From contig ONCZ01000066.1 of assembly GCA_900316445.1 (NCBI GenBank), forward strand, positions 1 through 40,520: a DNA stretch of 40,520 nt, written 5' to 3'. Both the position numbers and the translations under genes were made by a program. Positions within the stretch are counted from its first letter, which is position 1; each line of letters opens with the position of its first letter. Origin of the DNA: an uncultured Prevotellaceae bacterium. Its GTDB lineage: Bacteria > Bacteroidota > Bacteroidia > Bacteroidales > Bacteroidaceae. The notes below the pieces were generated by a model that was not told where the DNA came from, searched no databases, and saw only the letters and a program-made list of their open reading frames with translations. Of the stretch, positions 1-8,107 are shown piece by piece.

Positions 1-15
1 CGATTATTTTTTTAA

Positions 16-160
16 GCCCCTGCCCTGGAGAGGGCAAAGGGGTTTGGGGTTAAGGTCGAAGCCCCTTCTTATGAAGAAGGGGTTGGGGTAGATGGAGGAC
101 AGCAGGGCACAGCCCTGCATAAAAAAGTAGGGCTTGGCCCTACAAAAATCCCCTTAGGGG
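16..160. repeat. cluster of GC-rich palindromes downstream of rpsA
   Basis: Five short hairpins are packed into this gene-free stretch: CCCCTGCCCT with AGGGC..AGGGG (17-42), CCCCTTCTT/AAGAAGGGG (62-82, perfect 9-bp arms), GCAGGGC/GCCCTGC (102-118), GTAGGGC/GCCCTAC (127-143) and CCCCT/AGGGG (150-160). The first two share a flank of the form AGGGGTTKGGGGT, which suggests copies of one repeat family. They lie beyond the rpsA terminator. I see no ORF here. Confidence 0.6.
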
Positions 161-167
161 AAACCCT

Positions 168-198
168 AAAAAAATCCCCCCGATGACAATCGGAGGGA
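168..198 (-). terminator. rho-independent terminator of rpsA
   Basis: Read on the minus strand, a stem of TCCCTCCGAT with ATCGGGGGGA closes a four-base loop and is followed by a run of seven T. It starts 26 bases after the rpsA stop codon. Confidence 0.75.
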
Positions 199-224
199 TG
201 AATTATAGAGTAGGGTAGAAAAAT

Positions 225-2018
225 TTACTTTTTCTTCTTGTCACCCTCTTCCAGCTGAGCCTTCAGCTGAGCCAGAGCGTCGATGTCACCGAGCGTGGTG
301 CTTGCAGCGACATTCTCGATCTTCGGAGTCTCGTCCTTCTTGGCAGCGCGGGTCTTCTTGGCAGCTGCCTTCTTCTCCTCGCGTGCGGGATCCTCGAAGG
401 TACGGCTGTGCGACAGGATGATGCGCTTGCTGTCCTTGTTGAACTCAATCACCTTGAAGGGCAGGGTCTCACCGTTAGCGGCCTGACTGCCGTCCTCCTT
501 CACCAGGTGCTTCGGAGTAGCGAAGCCCTCAACGTTCTCCTCGAGAGAAACCACGGCGCCCTTCTCGAGCAGTTCGGTGATCTTACCCTCGTGAATACTG
601 CCGACGGTGTACTTCTCCTCGAAGGCATCCCAAGGATTGTCCTCCAGCTGCTTGTGGCCGAGGCTCAGACGACGGTTCTCCTTGTCGATGTCGAGCACGA
701 TCACGTCGATCATATCGCCCACCTTCGTGAACTCTGAAGGATGCTTCACCTTCTTGGTCCAGCTGAGGTCGCTGATGTGGATCAGACCGTCGACACCCTC
801 CTCGAGCTCTACGAACACACCGAAGTTGGTGAAGTTGCGAACCTTGGCATTGTGCTTAGAACCGACAGGATACTTGGTCTCGATGTTCTCCCAGGGATCC
901 TCACGCAGCTGCTTGATGCCGAGAGACATCTTGCGCTCGTCGCGGTCGAGGGTCAGGATGACAGCCTCCACGTCGTCGCCCACCTTCAGGAAGTCCTGAG
1001 CTGAACGGAGGTGCTGGCTCCAAGACATCTCGCTCACGTGGATGAGTCCCTCCACACCAGGCTGGATCTCCACGAATGCACCGTAGTCGGCGATGACAAC
1101 CACCTTACCCTTCACGTGGTCACCCACCTTGAGGGTCTGGTCGAGAGCATCCCAAGGATGCGGGCTGAGCTGCTTCAGACCGAGGGCGATGCGGCGCTTC
1201 TCGTCGTCGAAGTCGAGGATGACCACATTGAGCTTCTGGTCGAGCTCCACCACCTTGTGGGGATCGTCCACGCGGCCCCAAGAGAGGTCTGTGATGTGGA
1301 TCAGTCCGTCCACGCCACCAAGGTCTACGAACACGCCGTAGTTGGTGATATTCTTCACGGTACCCTCGAGGATCTGACCCTTCTCGAGCTTGCCGATGAT
1401 CTCCTTCTTCTGTGCCTCCAGCTCCTGCTCGATGAGGGCCTTGTGAGAGACAACCACGTTGCGGAACTCCTGGTTGATCTTCACCACCTTGAATTCCATC
1501 GTCTTGCCTACGAACTGATCGTAGTCGCGTATGGGGTGAACGTCGATCTGTGAGCCGGGGAGGAATGCCTCGATGCCGAACACGTCGACGATCATACCGC
1601 CCTTCGTGCGGCACTTGATGAAGCCCTGGATGACCTGATCCTGCTCGAGGGCTGCGTTCACCTCGTCCCAAGACTTGCTCAGACGGGCCTTCTTGTGAGA
1701 GAGGATCAGCTGACCCTTCTTGTCCTCAGCGCTCTCCACGTACACTTCCACCTTGTCGCCGATCTTCAGGTCGGGGTTGTAGCGGAACTCAGATGCGGGG
1801 ATGATACCATCGCTCTTGTAGCCGATGTTCACCACCACCTCTTTCTTGTCGACGGAGATCACGGTACCTTCCACCACCTGGTGGTCGGCTACCTTGTTGA
1901 GGGTTTCGTCGTACGCCTTGTCAAGTTCTTCTTTGCTGACGCCGGCGGTCGTGCCATTCTCGAACTCGTCCCAATTGAAATCGTCGAGCGGCTTCACGTT
2001 CTTTGTTAATTCTGACAT
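225..2018 (-). CDS. rpsA: 30S ribosomal protein S1
   Basis: Ribosomal protein S1 binds mRNA on the small subunit and helps load leaders with weak Shine-Dalgarno sequences, as is usual in Bacteroidota. The 597 residues hold six S1 (OB-fold) repeats at about 47-108, 128-193, 214-282, 298-368, 385-455 and 472-538. Repeats 3-5 carry the classical pattern YGVFV...G.DGLIH.S.LSW. The C-terminal 60 residues are Lys/Ala/Glu-rich and end in KKKK. The protein is slightly longer than E. coli S1 (557 aa), mostly because of the N-terminal lead-in and this tail. The start is the first Met, MSELTKN, at the end of a structured leader. The gene stands alone with its own terminator. Confidence 0.97.
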   Translation of the reverse strand: MSELTKNVKPLDDFNWDEFENGTTAGVSKEELDKAYDETLNKVADHQVVEGTVISVDKKEVVVNIGYKSDGIIPASEFRYNPDLKIGDKVEVYVESAEDKKGQLILSHKKARLSKSWDEVNAALEQDQVIQGFIKCRTKGGMIVDVFGIEAFLPGSQIDVHPIRDYDQFVGKTMEFKVVKINQEFRNVVVSHKALIEQELEAQKKEIIGKLEKGQILEGTVKNITNYGVFVDLGGVDGLIHITDLSWGRVDDPHKVVELDQKLNVVILDFDDEKRRIALGLKQLSPHPWDALDQTLKVGDHVKGKVVVIADYGAFVEIQPGVEGLIHVSEMSWSQHLRSAQDFLKVGDDVEAVILTLDRDERKMSLGIKQLREDPWENIETKYPVGSKHNAKVRNFTNFGVFVELEEGVDGLIHISDLSWTKKVKHPSEFTKVGDMIDVIVLDIDKENRRLSLGHKQLEDNPWDAFEEKYTVGSIHEGKITELLEKGAVVSLEENVEGFATPKHLVKEDGSQAANGETLPFKVIEFNKDSKRIILSHSRTFEDPAREEKKAAAKKTRAAKKDETPKIENVAASTTLGDIDALAQLKAQLEEGDKKKK

Positions 2019-2158
2019 TTTTACGCCCCCTTTCTCAGGGGGTAGGGGTCTGAACAGACGTTCATCAGACCATATTTTAAATTGTTAATAATCCTGGGAG
2101 TCAGCGCCTGTTCCGGCTCCCATTGCCCCTTCTGGGGCACAAAGCGGCTGCAAAGGTA
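2019..2158 (-). promoter_or_regulatory. rpsA promoter and structured 5' leader
   Basis: A TACCTTTG -7 box (minus strand) lies at 2151-2158. The predicted leader of about 125 nt holds a GCCCC/GGGGC hairpin (about 2124-2139), a GGGAG/CTCCC hairpin (about 2096-2121), a TGAAC/GTTCA hairpin (about 2056-2069), and a CCCCC..GGGGG hairpin ending 7 nt before the AUG that would bury the G-rich ribosome-binding region. S1 is known to regulate its own translation in other bacteria; a role for this leader in that is inference. Confidence 0.55.
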
Positions 2159-2233
2159 CAAAGAAAGAATTAAAAAATGAAAAGATTAAAAAATGAAAGC
2201 CTTTCCGTCTGCGATATTTATGAATTATTAACA

Positions 2234-2267
2234 AAAGACGAGCGACTTTTCAAAGCCGCCCGTCTTT
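2234..2267 (-). terminator. terminator of gdhA
   Basis: On the minus strand a long near-perfect stem (AAAGACGGGCGGCTTT with AAAGTCGCTCGTCTTT) is followed by TTTTGTTAAT. It lies about 45 bases after the gdhA stop. The bases between are AT-rich short repeats. Confidence 0.75.
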
Positions 2268-2311
2268 AATACTTTAATTCCTTAATTTTTTAATTCCTGA
2301 ATTTTTTAATT

Positions 2312-3649
2312 TTACACGATTCCCTGAGCCATCATAGCCTTGGCAACCTTCATGAAGCCGGCCACGTTGGCACCCTTCACGTAGTTGATATAGCCGTCCT
2401 TCTCAGTACCGTACTTCACGCAGTTCTCGTGAATGTCGTTCATGATGCGCTTCAGGTAGTTGTCCACCTCCTCAGCCGTCCAAGACAGACGCTCTGAGTT
2501 CTGCGACATCTCCAGACCAGATACCGACACACCACCGGCGTTAGAAGCCTTACCCGGAGAGTAGAGGATCTTGGCATCCTGGAAGATCTTGATAGCCTCA
2601 GGCAGTGAAGGCATGTTGGCACCCTCGGCCACGGCGATCACACCGTTCTTCACCAGGGCAGCAGCCTCGTCACCGTTGATCTCGTTCTGCGTAGCGCAAG
2701 GCAGGGCGATGTCGGCCTTCTCATACCAGGGGCGCTTGCCCTCGTAGTACTTGGCTGTGGGATACTCCTCGACATACTCCTTGATACGTCCGCGCTCCAC
2801 GTTCTTCAGCTCCATGATGTAGTCGAGCTTGGCACGGTCGATACCATCGGGATCGTAGATGTAACCGTCAGAGTCACTCATCGTCATGGGGATGGCACCC
2901 AGCTGGATGCACTTCTCGGCTGCATACTGGGCCACGTTACCGGCACCAGAGATCAGCACCTTCTTGCCCTTGATGTCGATGTTGCGAGTAGCAAGCATAG
3001 AGCAGAGGAAATATACGGTACCATAACCAGTAGCCTCAGGACGGATCAGCGAACCGCCGAAGGGGATGCCCTTACCTGTGAGCACGCCCTGGAACTGGTG
3101 GGTGAGCTTCTTGTACTGTCCGAACAGGTAACCTACCTCACGGCCACCTACGCCGATGTCACCAGCGGGAACGTCCTCGTCCGGACCGATCACGCGGTAC
3201 AGCTCGTTCATGAATGCCTGGCAGAAGCGCATCACCTCAGCGTCGCTCTTGCCACGGGGAGAGAAGTCTGAACCACCCTTGGCACCACCCATCGGCAGTG
3301 TGGTCAGTGAGTTCTTGAAAGTCTGCTCGAAAGCGAGGAACTTCAGGATACCGAGGTTCACGCTCTTGTGATAACGGAGACCGCCTTTGTACGGGCCAAT
3401 GGCGTTGTTGTGCTGGATACGGTAGCCCATGTTGGTCTGCACGTTGCCCTTGTCGTCCACCCAGGTGATACGGAACTCGTTCACTCTGTCGGGGATGCAG
3501 AGGCGCTCAATCAGATTGGCTTTCTCAAACTCGGGGTGCTTGTTGTACTCTTCCTCGATGGTGGGAAGAACCTGCGAAACTGCCTGGATGTACTCCGGCT
3601 CATTGGGGAATCTCTTTTTGAGATCTTCTACAACTTGTGCTGCATTCAT
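2312..3649 (-). CDS. gdhA: NADP-specific glutamate dehydrogenase
   Basis: Hexameric GDH interconverting 2-oxoglutarate plus ammonia and glutamate in the cytosol, a main ammonium-assimilation route in Bacteroidales. The 445-aa length is typical of the bacterial hexameric form. The catalytic-lysine motif PMGGAKGGSDF sits at residues 119-129 (K124), followed by SPRGKSDAEVMRFCQAF, a hallmark of the family. A GAGNVAQ dinucleotide-binding loop lies near residue 235. The start MNAAQVVED sits behind an AT-rich leader of about 90 nt with a TAATTTTG -7 box. It is monocistronic, divergent from the helicase gene. NADP preference is assigned by overall resemblance to the bacterial biosynthetic type, not by a residue test. 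Confidence 0.96.
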   Translation of the reverse strand: MNAAQVVEDLKKRFPNEPEYIQAVSQVLPTIEEEYNKHPEFEKANLIERLCIPDRVNEFRITWVDDKGNVQTNMGYRIQHNNAIGPYKGGLRYHKSVNLGILKFLAFEQTFKNSLTTLPMGGAKGGSDFSPRGKSDAEVMRFCQAFMNELYRVIGPDEDVPAGDIGVGGREVGYLFGQYKKLTHQFQGVLTGKGIPFGGSLIRPEATGYGTVYFLCSMLATRNIDIKGKKVLISGAGNVAQYAAEKCIQLGAIPMTMSDSDGYIYDPDGIDRAKLDYIMELKNVERGRIKEYVEEYPTAKYYEGKRPWYEKADIALPCATQNEINGDEAAALVKNGVIAVAEGANMPSLPEAIKIFQDAKILYSPGKASNAGGVSVSGLEMSQNSERLSWTAEEVDNYLKRIMNDIHENCVKYGTEKDGYINYVKGANVAGFMKVAKAMMAQGIV

Positions 3650-3739
3650 AATCTTTTGTTGTTTTTTTAAGTGTTATTTGTTGATTGAATTAATGATTCT
3701 CTGTTGTTTGAAGTATGATTCTTTCCGAAATCGGTTGCA

Positions 3740-3747
3740 AAATTACA
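3740..3747 (-). promoter_or_regulatory. gdhA -7 promoter box
   Basis: TAATTTTG on the minus strand matches the Bacteroidota consensus TAnnTTTG about 90 nt before the gdhA start. The intergenic region 3650-3973 otherwise holds only AT-rich sequence and the divergent promoter. Confidence 0.55.
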
Positions 3748-3916
3748 TCAAAAATCTGAAATAACAAACATTTTATCAGTTTTTTCGACAAAAATCTGTC
3801 TTTTTGTCACTTTATTGATATAAATCAAGGCAAAAGGTTAGGGGAATAACCTTTTTATGTGCCCGAGCACAAAGATATCGGCCCTTAACACCTTATTAAT
3901 AATGTTAGTACTAAAA

Positions 3917-3948
3917 TTTGGCGGTTACAAATTTTATTTGTAACTTTG
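3917..3948 (+). promoter_or_regulatory. helicase gene promoter
   Basis: A TTTG -33 element (3917-3920) and a TAACTTTG -7 element (3941-3948) are separated by 20 bases, matching the Bacteroidota promoter layout. The helicase start codon lies 25 bases downstream. Confidence 0.65.
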
Positions 3949-3973
3949 CAACTGTAAAGATGAATGGGTTGAA

Positions 3974-6454
3974 ATGAACAACGAGATATTGAGCCAACTG
4001 AATGAGAGTCAGCGCGTTGCGGTGGAGTACTGCGACGGGGCGAGTCTGGTGATTGCGGGTGCGGGATCGGGAAAGACGAGGGTGCTGACGTATAAGATCG
4101 CTTGGCTACTGGAGAAAGGGATGGAACCTGGTTGTGAGCCGATACGGCCGTGGAATATACTGGCGCTGACGTTTACGAACAAGGCGGCACGGGAGATGAA
4201 AGAGAGAATCGGTCGATTGGTGGGCGAGGAAGAGGCTAGATACTTGCAGATGGGCACATTCCACAGCGTCTTTGCACGTATTTTGAGGGCAGAAGCAGAG
4301 CATATAGGCTTCAATTCGAACTTCACCATCTATGATCAGAGTGATGCCCGTTCGCTGGTGAAGACGATCATCAGGGAGATGCAGCTCGATGATAAGGTGT
4401 ACAAGCCCGCATCGGTGGCAGACAGGATTTCGATGGCCAAGAACCACTTGTTGCTTCCGCAGGCCTACGCACAGAGTAGTTGGGCTCGCGACGATGCCAC
4501 CCAAAAACGCCCGCAGGTCTCTAATATATATAATAGGTACGCGGAAAGGTGCAGACAAGCCAACGCGATGGACTTCGATGATCTGCTGGTTCAGACGTGG
4601 GTTTTGTTCCAGAACCACGAGGATATCCGACGGAAATACGTTGAAAAGTTCCATTTTGTGCTCGTCGATGAGTACCAGGATACGAACTTTGCCCAGCAGG
4701 CCATCGTTTATCAGCTTACGAAGGAGCGTCAGAAGGTATGTGTCGTGGGCGACGATGCCCAGAGCATCTACAGTTTCCGGGGTGCGAATATCGACAATAT
4801 CCTCAACTTCCAGAACCAATACACCAACGCCAGGCTCTTCAAACTCGAACAGAACTATCGCAGTACGCAGCTCATTGTGCAGGCTGCTAACTCGCTGATA
4901 CGGCGTAATGAGCGGCAGATCCCGAAGAATGTGTTCTCGAAGAACGAGCACGGTGAACGGCTGCAACTGAAGCCTGCCTATTCGGACAAGGAAGAGGCGA
5001 TGATAGTGTGTCAGGACATCAAGCGGCTGCGGAAGCAGGACCACTGCAATTGGAACGACTTTGCCATCCTCTATCGAACCAACTCCCAGAGCCGGTCGTT
5101 TGAGGAGCAGATGCGAAAAGACAATATCCCCTATCGCATCTATGGTGGTCTGAGCTTCTACCAGCGCAAGGAGATCAAAGACGTGATTGCCTACTTCCGG
5201 CTGATTGCCAACCCCAACGATGAAGAGGCCTTCAAGCGCATCATCAACTATCCCTCGCGGGGCATCGGCGACACCACCGTCGGTAAGATTATCCAGACGG
5301 CACAGACCTATGGCGTCAGTCTCTGGCAGGTGATTAAAGAGCCCGTGCTCTTTCCGATGGAAGTCAGCAAGGGCACGATGACGAAGATACAGGCGTTCCG
5401 TGAACTCATCGAGGGCTGGATAGGGCGCATCAATACGGAAGATGCCTACGCCCTGGGACACGACATCATCATGACCTCCGGCATCAGCAAGGACATCTAC
5501 TCGGGCCGCAACCCGGAAGACATCTCGCGTCAGGAGAACCTTGAAGAGTTCTTGGGTGGTATGCAGGATTTCGTGGAGAGCCGCAAGGAAGAGGATATGG
5601 GTGATGAAATCTATCTGCCGGACTTCTTGCAGGAGGTGGCTCTGCTAACGGATCTTGATAGCGATGAGGGCGACTCGAATGATAAGGTGACGCTGATGAC
5701 GATCCACTCGGCTAAGGGCTTGGAGTTCCCGACGGTGTTCGTCGTGGGCCTCGAAGAGAATATCTTCCCCTCTCCGATGTGTACCAATTCGATGCGGGAA
5801 CTAGAAGAAGAGCGCCGATTGCTGTATGTAGCCATCACCAGAGCCGAGAAGCATTGCATACTGACGTGCGCTCAGAACCGTTTCAGATACGGACGAATGG
5901 AGTATGACACGCCATCGAGATTCATCCGCGACATTGACCAGGAACTGCTGGATGTGCATTCAGAATCGGGTGGGGGAAGTTCACTCTTCGGCTTATCCAG
6001 CCGGAAGCCTCGTGGCTTCGAGAGTGAAGGCCCTGAGTGGATGCAGAATCCGAGACCTGTGGCTACGCAGTTCAAGGCCGATCCCAAGCCTCGTATCGTG
6101 GCTCCCCGTCAGCCTGAGAAACCTGTGGATCCATTCGGCGAAGGCTTCAAGAGGCTCTATCAGCAGCAGTCTGGCAAACCGTTGCAGACATCACGCCCAA
6201 GCACGCCTTCAGGTGGTAATTTCCGTCCCGTGAATCGTGCAGCAAGGGTGGCTGATCAGACCACCCCTGGCCCCTCCTACTCAGGAGGGGAAGGGCTGCG
6301 CGAGGGCTGCAAGATTGAGCATCAGCGCTTTGGCATTGGTACGGTGATAAAGATTGAGGGCACGGGCGAGAATACCAAGGCCACCGTTGAGTTCCGCAAT
6401 ACGGGCACCAAACAGCTGCTGCTGAAATTCGCAAAGTTCAAGATTATCGGATAA
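3974..6454 (+). CDS. UvrD/PcrA-type superfamily 1A DNA helicase
   Basis: ATP-dependent 3'-5' DNA helicase for repair and clearing of replication conflicts. All SF1A motifs are visible: Walker A GAGSGKT (residues 29-35), TFTNKAAREMKERI, DEYQDTN (motif II), GDDAQSIYSFRGA (III), LEQNYRS (IV), MTIHSAKGLEFPTVFVVGLEE (V) and RRLLYVAITRAEKH (VI). The 826-aa length fits PcrA/UvrD. The C-terminal tail is a low-complexity Pro-rich linker followed by a Tudor-like module (IEHQRFGIGTVIKIEG) typical of PcrA. Residues of about 766-773 are encoded by a palindromic repeat that also occurs between genes elsewhere in the window. The start ATG is 25 bases after a good promoter. PcrA versus UvrD naming cannot be decided here. 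Confidence 0.95.
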   Translation: MNNEILSQLNESQRVAVEYCDGASLVIAGAGSGKTRVLTYKIAWLLEKGMEPGCEPIRPWNILALTFTNKAAREMKERIGRLVGEEEARYLQMGTFHSVFARILRAEAEHIGFNSNFTIYDQSDARSLVKTIIREMQLDDKVYKPASVADRISMAKNHLLLPQAYAQSSWARDDATQKRPQVSNIYNRYAERCRQANAMDFDDLLVQTWVLFQNHEDIRRKYVEKFHFVLVDEYQDTNFAQQAIVYQLTKERQKVCVVGDDAQSIYSFRGANIDNILNFQNQYTNARLFKLEQNYRSTQLIVQAANSLIRRNERQIPKNVFSKNEHGERLQLKPAYSDKEEAMIVCQDIKRLRKQDHCNWNDFAILYRTNSQSRSFEEQMRKDNIPYRIYGGLSFYQRKEIKDVIAYFRLIANPNDEEAFKRIINYPSRGIGDTTVGKIIQTAQTYGVSLWQVIKEPVLFPMEVSKGTMTKIQAFRELIEGWIGRINTEDAYALGHDIIMTSGISKDIYSGRNPEDISRQENLEEFLGGMQDFVESRKEEDMGDEIYLPDFLQEVALLTDLDSDEGDSNDKVTLMTIHSAKGLEFPTVFVVGLEENIFPSPMCTNSMRELEEERRLLYVAITRAEKHCILTCAQNRFRYGRMEYDTPSRFIRDIDQELLDVHSESGGGSSLFGLSSRKPRGFESEGPEWMQNPRPVATQFKADPKPRIVAPRQPEKPVDPFGEGFKRLYQQQSGKPLQTSRPSTPSGGNFRPVNRAARVADQTTPGPSYSGGEGLREGCKIEHQRFGIGTVIKIEGTGENTKATVEFRNTGTKQLLLKFAKFKIIG
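6271..6290. repeat. palindromic repeat inside the helicase CDS
   Basis: The 20-bp sequence CCCCTCCTACTCAGGAGGGG is identical to the one at 31443-31462, and both copies are preceded by CAGACCACCCC. Here it is read in frame within the linker before the helicase's C-terminal module. Confidence 0.75.
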
Positions 6455-6485
6455 TCTCACAAGAGGGACAGTCCCCATTGTGAGA
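6455..6485. repeat. 31-bp palindrome with GGGACAGTCCC core
   Basis: Directly after the helicase stop codon. The arms TCTCACAA/TTGTGAGA and GGGAC/GTCCC are perfect. The same architecture and core (GGGACWGTCCC) occurs in frame inside tilS at 39301-39330. Confidence 0.7.
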
Positions 6486-6490
6486 AAATA

Positions 6491-6622
6491 TTAGAGCGAC
6501 TCATTTTCGGGTCGCTCTATTTGTCTCTGTCCTGTCTTGGGCAGATGGCGCTTCTTTCGGAGCCAAGCAGCCTTGCGGGCCTCATAATCGTCGTGATGTT
6601 TCTCCAGATATCCGTCAGCCAT
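6491..6622 (-). CDS. 43-aa basic/charged small protein
   Basis: The start codon lies two bases after the stop of the DUF4270 gene, in the same operon. The 43 residues are strongly charged: MADGYLEKHHDDYEARKAAW, then LRKKRHLPK and a polar tail. I believe short proteins of this look (Tyr-Glu-x-Arg-Lys-x-x-Trp-x-(K/R)3) recur in Bacteroidales, but I cannot name a function. Its last codons run into the terminator hairpin. A coding role is supported by spacing and composition only. Confidence 0.55.
   Translation of the reverse strand: MADGYLEKHHDDYEARKAAWLRKKRHLPKTGQRQIERPENESL
6493..6518. terminator. bidirectional terminator hairpin
   Basis: AGAGCGAC and GTCGCTCT form a perfect 8-bp stem with a 10-base loop between the converging helicase and DUF4270 operon transcripts. 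T-rich sequence follows on the minus strand (TATTTTCTC). It overlaps the end of the 43-aa gene. Confidence 0.65.
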
Positions 6623-6624
6623 AA

Positions 6625-8073
6625 CTATTGATTCTTGAATCGGCCGTAGATCACCTTCACTTCGATGGGCGTGTTGGGGCCTCCCTCCAGCTTCGTGCTC
6701 ACAAGTCCCATCTCGTTCTCTATATCGTATGTTGCGGAAGTGGAATTCGCGGAAACCGCCGTCATAGAGATCGGTATCAGCAGCACCTTGTTCCAGTTGG
6801 GGTGTTTGCTCATCCAGTCAGAATCAGAAGCCTGCCCCTTCTTTTTGTTGTCTGAAAGCAGCGTGACGAGGTTGCCGATGTTTGAGAATGTGTAGGTGTT
6901 GGTGGTGGAGAGTGTTGCTGCGAAGGCACTCTTATAGTCGTAAGTCTTGTCATTTCTGAAGAACGTTTCAAGACTGTCCGTAGGCAGCATCAAGATGCTC
7001 GACGGTGCATCCATAAGATATTTGGCCTTAACGCCGCTGTTCTGGCGCTGGAAGGTCATACTGACAGAGAGAAGCGAGTCTGCCGCGTGGCTCTGGGTAA
7101 TCTCATCCACAGGCAAAGTGACCTCTGTAAAGATGCCTGCGGGTGCTTTCAGATAGGTGCAGCTCTGATCGGCAGCCAACTGTGCCAACGTCTTCTTGTC
7201 GTTCGTCACCTGGGTTGTCTGCAGTACCTCTTGCGTTGACGAGAAGGCAATGTAACTGTTGTATTTCGTACTGTTCTTCTGATAATGGTAGAAGACACGC
7301 ATCTCCAACAAATAGAACTTGGCCATCAGTCCCAAACCGTCTGCCAGCTCAAAAAAGAAGCCGGGGCAGATGTTGTTGGTGAAGGCGTAGGAGTTCTTGA
7401 AGTATTCGGGATGAGCATAGTAGTTACGGAGGATGTAAGTTCCGTAGTTGTCGTATTTCACGCCGTTCTTGTCGGTATATTCGTCAGAGAACGAAATACG
7501 CACGTAATCGAAATAATCTGTAAGATTTCTGATACTGTCCGAGTATGTCAGGTTGTTCTGACTGAAAAGGATGCTCTTCTTCATACCATCTTCGCGGATG
7601 TATCCTTCTTTTCTGGGGTCGTAGTTGCTGTAGTAGACCACCTTCTCGCTCATAGGCTTGTTGAGCTCGAGGACGTTCATCTTCAGGGAGGAGAGTGTGT
7701 CGCCATAGCAGTTTTCCTTGTCGAATGCCAGCCAGATCTCACAGGAGTCGGCTACGATCTCACCTTCCTCGTTTTTGATCTCATCGACTGTTGGCAATAT
7801 GATGCCTTCCTGAATATTGAACTGCACCATAAACTCTGTCTTGACGTAGGCTCCTGTCTCGGGATCCTTAACACGCCCGAAGTAAGTATCGTAGTTGCGG
7901 GCGTACACGGAATCAACGAGCACGGAACGAGAGTAGGCGCTGTAAGTCATCGTACTTGCCTGTATCTGATCAGAACTGTTCGTCAGCGACGAGCCAAGCG
8001 TGTCTGTGTCTTTACTGCAAGAAATTAACGCCATTGCGGAGATTGCAATCGCTGTAAATAATTGGTATTTCAT
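6625..8073 (-). CDS. DUF4270 family outer lipoprotein
   Basis: I start the protein at the Met opening a lipoprotein signal (MKYQLFTAIAISAMALISCS), giving 482 aa. The lipobox is LISC with Cys19 as the acylation site, followed by SKDTD. The frame stays open 66 codons upstream, but that part is rich in Ser/Thr/Lys, lacks a signal and overlaps the upstream gene. The body, with YSRSVLVDSVYARNYDTYFG near its start and many beta-type segments, matches my memory of DUF4270, a Bacteroidetes-specific family of unknown function. It lies 34 bases downstream of the GT5-type gene and 2 bases upstream of the 43-aa gene, so the three probably share a transcript. The product is presumably periplasmic or surface-anchored. 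Confidence 0.8.
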   Translation of the reverse strand: MKYQLFTAIAISAMALISCSKDTDTLGSSLTNSSDQIQASTMTYSAYSRSVLVDSVYARNYDTYFGRVKDPETGAYVKTEFMVQFNIQEGIILPTVDEIKNEEGEIVADSCEIWLAFDKENCYGDTLSSLKMNVLELNKPMSEKVVYYSNYDPRKEGYIREDGMKKSILFSQNNLTYSDSIRNLTDYFDYVRISFSDEYTDKNGVKYDNYGTYILRNYYAHPEYFKNSYAFTNNICPGFFFELADGLGLMAKFYLLEMRVFYHYQKNSTKYNSYIAFSSTQEVLQTTQVTNDKKTLAQLAADQSCTYLKAPAGIFTEVTLPVDEITQSHAADSLLSVSMTFQRQNSGVKAKYLMDAPSSILMLPTDSLETFFRNDKTYDYKSAFAATLSTTNTYTFSNIGNLVTLLSDNKKKGQASDSDWMSKHPNWNKVLLIPISMTAVSANSTSATYDIENEMGLVSTKLEGGPNTPIEVKVIYGRFKNQ

Positions 8074-8107
8074 GATGTTCTTTCTGTCTGTTATGTTGCT
8101 CCTCAAC

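Noticed and set aside
4106-5461. 451-codon open frame antisense to the helicase gene
   Set aside because: Arises from the codon bias of the helicase gene; the plus-strand frame carries all helicase motifs. The antisense sequence has no recognisable domain.
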